This document shows, one piece after another, positions 1 to 4,124 of a stretch of 16,856 nucleotides of DNA (position 1 is its first letter; each line of letters begins with the position of its first letter). Made by a program: the position numbers and the translations under genes. Origin of the DNA: DASUFP01 sp036274495 (GTDB lineage: Bacteria > Bacteroidota > Bacteroidia > AKYH767-A > OLB10); the NCBI GenBank assembly GCA_036274495.1, contig DASUFP010000084.1, forward strand, positions 1-16,856, read 5' to 3'. A model generated the notes under the pieces. It did no database searches. It was not told where the DNA came from and saw only the letters and a list, made by a program, of their open reading frames with translations.

Positions 1-127
1 TATTTTCGTAGGGTGTCGACCTGTATTTGACCTTGGTTGCTGGTTAAAACGTAAATGAAGTTCGGGTAAATCAAATTTAAAATTAAAATCCAATAAAATC
101 AAGGGTTTTGGGAGATTTTTCAAAGAA

Positions 128-173
128 AAAGCCTGACAGAATCAGGCTTTCAGCCCTTCCGGGCTATTTTTTT
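128..173. terminator. Back-to-back intrinsic terminators at the ardC 3' end
   Basis: Two hairpins lie side by side. The first pairs AAAGCCTGA (128-136) with TCAGGCTTT (142-150) around a 5-base loop. Read on the minus strand it is followed by TTTTTCTTTG, and its stem includes the ardC stop codon, so it suits termination of the leftward ardC transcript. The second pairs AGCCC (152-156) with GGGCT (161-165) around TTCC and is followed on the plus strand by A and seven T, so it would stop rightward transcripts. The second hairpin is inside the last ardC codons. Both structures are seen directly; termination is inferred. Confidence 0.6.
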
Positions 174-1044
174 CCTCGTTAATCAATTCATCCTTCAGGA
201 TAAATTCAACAGCTTTCTGGGCTTGACTGGAGGCGAGCACGATAAACTTCCTGTTCTTTTTCAACACCTTAATCCACCCTTGAATGTAACTCATGTTGTT
301 CTGGCTTACTGATTCCCGGATGCCAGTGAGTGATTTGAGGTAACAAGCTCCCATCTCCGCCGTCAACTCCTCAATACTGTACATTTCCGTTCCAAAGGCG
401 TGATTATCCATTACCTCTTTCCGGTTGAGTCGGGAATTGTGACCGGTGGAATGAACAAGTTCATGGAACAGAGTCTCATAATAATTTTCACTGGTTTCAA
501 AATGCTCTAACAATGGCATATTGATGAAATCGTCCTTGGGGTTGTAATAAGGTTGTTCGGTTCTGTGGATGATTTCCGGACATTGAGGCATTGTTTTAAT
601 AATGTACTCGCATTCATCAATTGGATTCTTAGGCCGTGTTATCTTTGGAATCCGGGATTCAGGGATACCCTCAGTTTGATTGATGTTGTAAACCCTGTAA
701 TAACGAAGGAAAGGCTTTACTTCTTTTCCTCCACCATCGGGTTTTTCCGTTTCAATCCATTTCCAGTAAACGACAATGTGCGACTTCTCTCCTTCTTTCA
801 GCTTTCCTCCCATATCCCGGAGTTGCTGAAAAGTTAGGAAGTAATTTAAGGAGTAGCCCAAACTGGTTAAAAGTAAAAGGTTGATGCCTTTGTACTCTTT
901 CCCGGTGGCCAGGTTCCGGGGTAAGCCGGTATTGGTCCATGTTTTCCTCCAGGGGACTTCCCCTTTTTCAAGTAATTCCAACACTCGGTTGGTTACGATC
1001 TGGTATACATCCCGTACACGTTGATCATTCGTTTGATTTTCCAT
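142..1044 (-). CDS. ArdC-type antirestriction / polyvalent metallopeptidase-like protein
   Basis: This 300-residue protein matches the ArdC family of plasmids, phages and conjugative elements: an N-terminal ssDNA-binding domain (DUF1738-like, about residues 10-125, with the typical VPWRKTW and LATGKEYKGIN segments) and a C-terminal zincin-like domain. The zinc site is visible as HELVHSTGH at residues 194-202, with the likely third ligand in EELTAE (225-230). All ligand positions are present, so the fold looks active. Family members protect incoming DNA from host restriction. The length is typical of a complete protein. The start ATG at 1044 is preceded by an A/T-rich stretch without a clear ribosome binding site, as is common in Bacteroidota. 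It is the last gene of the leftward accessory set and ends in a terminator hairpin. A hairpin between it and the upstream gene suggests it may have its own promoter. The family assignment is firm; the antirestriction role here is inferred. Confidence 0.88.
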   Translation of the reverse strand: MENQTNDQRVRDVYQIVTNRVLELLEKGEVPWRKTWTNTGLPRNLATGKEYKGINLLLLTSLGYSLNYFLTFQQLRDMGGKLKEGEKSHIVVYWKWIETEKPDGGGKEVKPFLRYYRVYNINQTEGIPESRIPKITRPKNPIDECEYIIKTMPQCPEIIHRTEQPYYNPKDDFINMPLLEHFETSENYYETLFHELVHSTGHNSRLNRKEVMDNHAFGTEMYSIEELTAEMGACYLKSLTGIRESVSQNNMSYIQGWIKVLKKNRKFIVLASSQAQKAVEFILKDELINEEKNSPEGLKA

Positions 1045-1105
1045 TTTAAGTTTATTTGATTGTTTAAAGAGCTTTATGAAAAGTCGGCTCTGAAAAGGGC
1101 TGATT

Positions 1106-1131
1106 AAAAAATGAAGTCCTAGCCCTGGACT
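1106..1131 (-). terminator. Intrinsic terminator downstream of the 104-aa hypothetical gene
   Basis: On the minus strand, 11 bases after the stop codon of the 1142-1456 gene, AGTCC and GGACT (1127-1131 and 1115-1119) can pair around a 7-base loop and are followed by TCA and a run of six T. A five-base stem is short, so termination may be partial and let some transcription run into ardC. Confidence 0.42.
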
Positions 1132-1141
1132 GGGAAAAGAA

Positions 1142-1456
1142 TTACTTATAGACTTTCAGTCTTTGTAATGTGTCGTACATCGCACTCCAAAAAATAAATG
1201 GAATTTCAGTGTCATAGAATGACCATAATGATTTGTAAATTCCATTTAAATATTTACTTCGATATAAGTATTTGTTTTTATAGCTGTTGATGTATTTCAT
1301 TCCGTACTGCTTAATTAAAGCTTTTTTTAAATACATCAACTCATGAAAGCCTCCCGCTTCTTCAATTTCATCCTGAAAATGTTTTAACTGCTTTTCACTG
1401 AATGGGAATAGGTATATTTTTTTATTTTGTTTTGTGTTATTCGTTTTTAAATTCAT
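1142..1456 (-). CDS. AT-rich hypothetical protein
   Basis: A 104-residue, strongly basic and aromatic-rich protein with many Lys, Tyr, Asn and Phe residues. I do not recognise the family. No signal peptide or membrane segment is seen. The centre (about residues 28-75) is Lys/Tyr-rich, with KKALIKQYGMKYINSYKNKY. An in-frame stop lies just upstream, so the ATG at 1456 is the first possible start. Its coding sequence is clearly more AT-rich than the chromosome-like genes to the right, which fits an acquired accessory gene. It follows the winged-helix gene by 34 bases and probably shares its transcript. Confidence 0.6.
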   Translation of the reverse strand: MNLKTNNTKQNKKIYLFPFSEKQLKHFQDEIEEAGGFHELMYLKKALIKQYGMKYINSYKNKYLYRSKYLNGIYKSLWSFYDTEIPFIFWSAMYDTLQRLKVYK

Positions 1457-1457
1457 G

Positions 1458-1469
1458 ATGATGCATCAT
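1458..1469. promoter_or_regulatory. 12-bp perfect palindrome at the start of the 104-aa gene
   Basis: ATGATGCATCAT is a perfect 12-base palindrome ending 1 base upstream of the start codon of the 104-residue gene, in the 34-base gap after the winged-helix gene. It could be an operator or a small hairpin affecting translation. Short palindromes also arise by chance, so this is a weak call. Confidence 0.25.
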
Positions 1470-1490
1470 GCAATAATAATTTTGTAAGAG

Positions 1491-1964
1491 TTAGTTTTGT
1501 ACGGTTTCTTTTGTTATCCGCAATTTTTGCACTAGCTCATGTACTTTATTTCCGATGTCTTCCGCAAAATGTGCTGATTTTTTATTACTTATCCCATTTA
1601 ATTCCTGCTTTCTTAACTCATTATCCACAGCCAGTTCACCGGCCAATTCAAAATATAGTCTGGTCTGCCCACGCCGGTCGGAAGGTGCTGATAAAACACG
1701 GTCTCCGAATCCGGTTACCTGAATTAACCGCTTGTTAAGCAGTGAGGATATTGCACCTGTTATTGCTCTTTTCGATAATCCGGAAATTTGAGCGAGCTGA
1801 CCAGATGAAATCCAATCACGTTGTTTACGACCATTTACTCCTTCCGTCCATCCCAAGGTTTTCCTTACCACTACCAAAAGCACCTTGATTTCACTCATGC
1901 TGAGATGTTGCAGATATTTATCAATGACAACATTCGGCAATGGCGTGGTTTGCGCCAATTTCAT
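1491..1964 (-). CDS. Phage replication protein O-like winged-helix protein
   Basis: A 157-residue protein whose first half resembles the N-terminal DNA-binding domain of lambda-type replication protein O and related replisome organisers. It opens with LPNVVIDKYLQHLSMSEIKV (9-28), followed by VVRKTLGW and then a helix-turn-helix, SGQLAQISGLSKRAITGAIS (54-73), with a wing-like segment after it. The C-terminal 45 residues are Lys/Asn-rich and unrecognised; no separate helicase-loader domain is visible. Such proteins bind origin repeats and start replication of phages or plasmid-like elements. The gene starts 1 base after the stop of the 66-residue gene (TGA-T-ATG), so the two are co-translated. 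Iteron-like repeats lie some 230-400 bases upstream. The winged-helix family is fairly sure. A replication role is inferred; a plain transcription regulator is the alternative. Confidence 0.7.
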   Translation of the reverse strand: MKLAQTTPLPNVVIDKYLQHLSMSEIKVLLVVVRKTLGWTEGVNGRKQRDWISSGQLAQISGLSKRAITGAISSLLNKRLIQVTGFGDRVLSAPSDRRGQTRLYFELAGELAVDNELRKQELNGISNKKSAHFAEDIGNKVHELVQKLRITKETVQN

Positions 1965-1965
1965 A

Positions 1966-2166
1966 TCAGGCAGATTGTTGTGAATCTCCTAATTCCATAT
2001 TTTCATCCTGCGGAAACACGAAGAATTCGGTCGATGGCTGATGATAGAGCTTTATGTATTTCCGGCCTGAATCGGCCTCCTTTAATAACCCAACTTTATA
2101 CCATACACTTTTTCTTATCCCTTCTTTGTCAAAATCTTTCCTGGTACAGATATTGAATAATTTCAT
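1966..2166 (-). CDS. Small hypothetical protein of mobile-element type
   Basis: I call a 66-residue product starting at the ATG at 2166 (MKLFNICTRKDF...). A longer in-frame start at 2325 exists, but that extension runs through the structured repeat at 2262-2315 and reads as non-coding. The pattern (short beta-like start, KSVWYKVGLLKEADSGRKYI, then a short aromatic strand and acidic tail) resembles small uncharacterised proteins often found on Bacteroidota conjugative elements and plasmids, though I cannot name a family. There is no signal peptide or membrane segment. It is the first gene of the leftward set and is followed by the winged-helix gene with a single-base gap, which points to a common transcript starting in the 2167-2590 region. 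Confidence 0.6.
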   Translation of the reverse strand: MKLFNICTRKDFDKEGIRKSVWYKVGLLKEADSGRKYIKLYHQPSTEFFVFPQDENMELGDSQQSA

Positions 2167-2190
2167 TTCAATTTTATTTACTATTGATAA

Positions 2191-2365
2191 AGCGACCGCT
2201 ATGTATTTTTTACACACACAGCGACCTATGGAGTTATTGCCATCATTACTGGCAAAAATTCGCATTGTTCGTTCCGGTTCCGCTTTTAACGGAACGGTCC
2301 CAAAAGGGACAATGCCAATTCCCATCCTTTACGGAAACCACAAAAACCCCACAGATCGCTATGTA
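2191..2365 (+). repeat. Iteron-like short direct repeats
   Basis: Two 12-base units, GACCGCTATGTA (2194-2205) and GATCGCTATGTA (2354-2365), differ at one position. A third partial unit, AGCGACCTATG, lies at 2220-2230. They flank the cloverleaf-like structure and lie upstream of the gene for a replication protein O-like product, the usual layout for initiator binding sites. Only two units are well matched, so chance is not excluded. Confidence 0.35.
2262..2315 (+). repeat. Cloverleaf-like structured repeat, copy 1
   Basis: An outer stem GCATT/AATGC (2262-2266 with 2311-2315) encloses two hairpins. The first is GTTCCG/CGGAAC (2277-2282 with 2290-2295) with loop CTTTTAA. The second is GTCCC/GGGAC (2297-2301 with 2306-2310) with loop AAAA. 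The segment 2267-2286 carries the motif GTTCGTTCCG-N5-GCTTT shared with copies at 3826-3845 (minus) and 3968-3987. Copy 2 keeps the same layout with different stem sequences. It is not protein-coding in any convincing frame. A recombination site, single-strand origin or structured RNA are all possible. Confidence 0.65.
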
Positions 2366-2380
2366 CAAATTGCCTAAAAA

Positions 2381-2416
2381 CAGTTATTATTCGACGAATT
2401 CTACGTCGAGCAACTG
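2381..2416. repeat. Two-part hairpin near the interrupted small ORF
   Basis: CAGTT (2381-2385) pairs with AACTG (2412-2416), and inside it TCGACG (2391-2396) pairs with CGTCGA (2404-2409) around a 7-base loop. The inner stem overlaps the last codons of the interrupted small minus-strand ORF. It could end that transcript or belong to the origin-like region. Confidence 0.35.
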
Positions 2417-2503
2417 TTCTTTTGCGACATTGTATCGCCCATTTTTAAGGGCTTCATCAGCCCTTGTATCACCCTGTAAAGGTTCTTACTCAGAGATTAC
2501 CAT
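2387..2503 (-). pseudogene. Small ORF interrupted by one in-frame stop
   Basis: Reading from the ATG at 2503, the frame gives MVISE, then a TAA stop (2486-2488), then EPLQGDTRADEALKNG and RYNVAKEQLLDVEFVE before two consecutive stops at 2387. The stretch after the stop looks strongly protein-like, with a charged, alternating helix pattern, and has no start codon of its own. The frame is also open upstream of the ATG back to 2548 (ending ...CIDFNG). One base change in the TAA would restore a small intact protein of 38 residues or more. I do not recognise the family. Options are a recently inactivated gene, a sequencing error, or stop readthrough. Confidence 0.4.
2430..2474. repeat. Hairpin flanked by an 11-base direct repeat
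   Basis: AAGGGC (2447-2452) pairs perfectly with GCCCTT (2460-2465) around a 7-base loop. It is flanked by TTGTATCGCCC (2430-2440) and TTGTATCACCC (2464-2474), which differ at one base. It lies inside the interrupted small ORF, so the pattern could partly come from coding constraint. Confidence 0.35.
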
Positions 2504-2590
2504 ACCGTTAAAGTCAATGCAAGTGCTGTTGTGGATATTTTGGAATTTTTAATATAATTTTACAATACCCTATTTAATATCCCATATGTA

Positions 2591-2965
2591 ATGTTCTCTG
2601 AGCCGACTTATACTCTTTATATCCTGCTTTGCGGAGACGGCCATTTCTATACAGGGATCACAACCAATTTGAAAAGCCGGTTATCATCCCATCAAATGAC
2701 CTCAGATTTTGAACCAAACAGTCGGCAATGGACAAAATTTCATCAACCGGTAAAGCTGGTTTTTGAGTATGGTGGAATCGAGAATCAGTCTGTAGCAATT
2801 AAAATTGAACGGTACGTTAAATCCCTTAAAAAGGAGTACAAACAGTTGCTTGTTTCGGGTGATGCAGTGAGTTTAGATTATTTGAAAAAGAAGCATCATT
2901 TTTTCCTGACACTAAAACCGAAATCGAAGATCTCCGGACATCTTCCTATTTCAAATAGGTTCTAG
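2591..2965 (+). CDS. GIY-YIG nuclease-family protein (UPF0213/YhbQ type)
   Basis: A 124-residue protein with a single GIY-YIG domain: YTLYILLCGDGHFYTGITTN (7-26) carries the two motif halves (YIL and YTG), the conserved Arg is at about residue 30 (LKSRLSSH) and the conserved Glu at 73 (KIERYVKSLKKEYK). This is the compact YhbQ/SLX1-like class whose members act on DNA or have unknown targets. The last 30 residues (KKHHFFLTLKPKSKIS...) are basic and variable. The ATG at 2591 follows an in-frame TAA, so this start is fixed from upstream. Its 3' end overlaps the convergent recombinase by 20 bases. Its place beside a recombinase suggests cargo or a helper of the mobile element, but the family is also common as a stand-alone chromosomal gene. 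Confidence 0.85.
   Translation: MFSEPTYTLYILLCGDGHFYTGITTNLKSRLSSHQMTSDFEPNSRQWTKFHQPVKLVFEYGGIENQSVAIKIERYVKSLKKEYKQLLVSGDAVSLDYLKKKHHFFLTLKPKSKISGHLPISNRF
2945..2959. terminator. Hairpin in the overlap of two convergent genes
   Basis: CCTATT (2945-2950) pairs with AATAGG (2954-2959) around TCA. It contains the recombinase stop codon and lies just before the GIY-YIG stop. No T-run follows on either strand, so a role as bidirectional terminator is only suggested by position. Confidence 0.35.
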
Positions 2966-3818
2966 CACTTCGTTCAAAATCCGCATCCTTGTATTGTTCG
3001 TAAACAAAAGTTGATATCGGGTTCATGTGTCCCAGAGCTTTCTGAATAAATGCCAATGGTGCATTCATGTCCCTTCGTTTGTGGGCAAAGCCGTGCCGGA
3101 AGCTATGCGGAGTTACTTTTTCCCTAATCCCTGCATCCTGAGCATATCTTTTGATATTCCTTTCTATTGTGCGGGGGGTCAATCTACTACACCACCCTAC
3201 TCCGTTTTTCCAGCCAAGGAACAGGGCTGTTGTATTTGAATGTTCGCATTCTGAGTTTCTCAAATCAATATATCTCATCAGTAGCTCGTGGGTCTTTTCC
3301 GACCAAACCACAGTCCTCTTGTAGCCCGTCTTCTTTGTATTTATTTGGGCACTTGTAGTTCTCAAATTGATTTGTGAAAGTTCCATATCTGTCAGTTCGG
3401 ATACTCTCATACCGGTGTCCCACAATAAACGGATAATGAGTGAATCTCTTATATCACCAACCCTTTGCAATGGAATTCTTTCAATAATACTCTCAAATTC
3501 GTTTTCTGTAATCGCTCTGTGGGATTTGGCAAAAACCCTTGGAAGTTTAATTAGTGTTGGACTCAAACATTCCATATTTTGCATCTTGCAAAACTGTAGG
3601 AAGTTCTTTATAACGACTGTCGCCAGTTGAATTGTATAAGGATTATATCTCCGCTCCAACCATTTTTTATATTTGAGAAAATCAGTCATGCAAAATTCGT
3701 GAAGTGGTTTGTCACCACAAATTTCAACCAATCGATCCAGCCATATCCGATAGTTAATGGCAGCTCGTTGAGCATAGGTAGCTTTCCATTCTAAATATGT
3801 TTTTATAATCTCTTTCAT
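2946..3818 (-). CDS. Tyrosine recombinase/integrase (XerC/D-like)
   Basis: A 290-residue tyrosine recombinase with both usual parts: a SAM-like core-binding domain (about 1-90, ending in NFLQFCKMQ) and a catalytic domain (about 100-290). The catalytic set is complete: Arg138 (DTGMRVSEL), Lys162/163 (NTKKTGYKR), His238 and Arg241 (TPHSFRHGF), His264 (LGHMNP) and the nucleophile Tyr273 (STFVYEQY). The size matches XerC/XerD and small element integrases. I chose the ATG at 3818 over a TTG at 3827 because the protein opens with a typical helix there and the TTG abuts an upstream hairpin. It would cut and rejoin DNA at specific sites. Within 210 bases upstream are a hairpin with the shared motif (3826-3855), a long inverted repeat (3864-3909) and the second cloverleaf (3962-4022), all candidates for its binding sites or operators. 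Confidence 0.92.
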   Translation of the reverse strand: MKEIIKTYLEWKATYAQRAAINYRIWLDRLVEICGDKPLHEFCMTDFLKYKKWLERRYNPYTIQLATVVIKNFLQFCKMQNMECLSPTLIKLPRVFAKSHRAITENEFESIIERIPLQRVGDIRDSLIIRLLWDTGMRVSELTDMELSQINLRTTSAQINTKKTGYKRTVVWSEKTHELLMRYIDLRNSECEHSNTTALFLGWKNGVGWCSRLTPRTIERNIKRYAQDAGIREKVTPHSFRHGFAHKRRDMNAPLAFIQKALGHMNPISTFVYEQYKDADFERSARTYLK

Positions 3819-3825
3819 AAAACAC

Positions 3826-3855
3826 AAAGCCCGCCCGGAACGAACCTGGCGGGTT
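3826..3855 (-). repeat. Hairpin with shared recombination-type motif, copy 3
   Basis: CCCGCC (3830-3835) pairs with GGCGGG (3848-3853), extended by a wobble and an A-T pair, around a 12-base loop. On the minus strand it reads GTTCGTTCCG-GGCGG-GCTTT (3845-3826), matching copies 1 and 2 at all 15 fixed positions. Here the N5 segment pairs with bases before the motif, whereas in the other copies it pairs with bases after it. It ends 8 bases upstream of the recombinase ATG, so it may be an attachment-like site, an operator or a leader attenuator. Confidence 0.6.
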
Positions 3856-3863
3856 ATTTGCGC

Positions 3864-3909
3864 TTGGCATTATTAGGTCTGGAATTAACCAATAAACCTA
3901 TTATGCCAA
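3864..3909. promoter_or_regulatory. Long inverted repeat upstream of the recombinase
   Basis: TTGGCATTATTAGG (3864-3877) is nearly the reverse complement of CCTATTATGCCAA (3897-3909), with one extra base in one arm and a 19-base spacer. It lies 46 bases upstream of the recombinase start, where an operator or recombinase-binding arms would be expected. The sequence symmetry is seen; the role is inferred. Confidence 0.5.
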
Positions 3910-3961
3910 TATTTACAGTAACATAAGAATACAAACTGAAATATATTGACAGAAGTTATAA

Positions 3962-4022
3962 CCTGTTGTTCGTTCCGATCCAGCTTTTTTGACTGGACGT
4001 CTCCCCTTTTGGGAAGCAACGG
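3962..4022 (+). repeat. Cloverleaf-like structured repeat, copy 2
   Basis: An outer stem pairs CC and GTTG (3962-3963, 3965-3968) with CAAC and GG (4017-4022). Inside, TCCAG/CTGGA (3979-3983 with 3993-3997) has a 9-base T-rich loop, and CTCCCC/GGGAAG (4001-4006 with 4011-4016) has loop TTTT and one mismatch. The motif GTTCGTTCCG-N5-GCTTT is at 3968-3987. The order of outer stem, T-rich-loop hairpin and C/G-rich hairpin equals that of copy 1 although most stem bases differ, so the fold seems to be what is conserved. Confidence 0.6.
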
Positions 4023-4124
4023 TTTCAATTATTTATTTTTAACATACACACTATATCAAAATGTATTTCATTTTGTCAAATGGCCAGATGTGGATTTATG
4101 AAGATTAGCTGCTTCTGAAAATAT

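Larger units (their letters stand above)
2167..2590. other. Structured intergenic region between divergent genes
   Basis: This 424-base stretch separates the leftward replication-like set from the rightward GIY-YIG gene. It holds iteron-like repeats (2191-2365), a hairpin TTGCCA/TGGCAA (2237-2242 with 2250-2255), the cloverleaf-like repeat (2262-2315), two more hairpins (2381-2416 and 2447-2465) and an interrupted small ORF on the minus strand (2387-2503). It must also hold the promoters of both flanking genes, but I could not place a convincing -33/-7 pair. The density of hairpins and repeats next to a replication-protein-like gene suggests an origin or transfer region; that is inference. 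Confidence 0.5.
3819..4124. other. Intergenic region upstream of the recombinase
   Basis: This 306-base gap lies between the recombinase and the next leftward gene's 3' end. It holds the motif hairpin (3826-3855), the inverted repeat (3864-3909), the cloverleaf-like repeat copy 2 (3962-4022) and an AT-rich hairpin CAAAATG/CATTTTG (4057-4063 with 4069-4075). No ORF is convincing. The recombinase promoter must be here, but I could not assign it. The right border of the accessory island probably falls in or near this stretch. Confidence 0.5.

Noticed and set aside
1..58. 18-codon open frame at the left edge that could be the end of a gene.
   Set aside because: Too short to judge; no recognisable residues, and both other plus-strand frames close at once.
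553..837. Plus-strand open frame opposite ardC.
   Set aside because: It is antisense to a well-supported gene with clear ArdC motifs.
2167..2325. N-terminal extension of the 66-residue protein from an ATG at 2325.
   Set aside because: The extension overlaps the structured repeat and the iteron-like unit and reads as non-coding; the ATG at 2166 gives a natural start.
2191..2480. CRISPR array.
   Set aside because: Repeats are too few, unequal in spacing and of different sequences; no cas genes are in the window.
2184..2552. Open frame of 122 codons on the plus strand across the intergenic region.
   Set aside because: It runs through the cloverleaf and hairpins, has odd composition with many Ser, Tyr and Phe, and matches no family pattern; the minus-strand frame at 2387-2503 is more protein-like.
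3819..3827. TTG start for the recombinase at 3827.
   Set aside because: It adds three residues and overlaps the motif at 3826-3845; the ATG at 3818 starts a typical first helix.
3828..3855. tRNA T-arm-like sequence, because GGTTCGTTCC resembles a T-loop.
   Set aside because: No acceptor, D or anticodon arms could be placed around it, and the repeated copies have a different fold.
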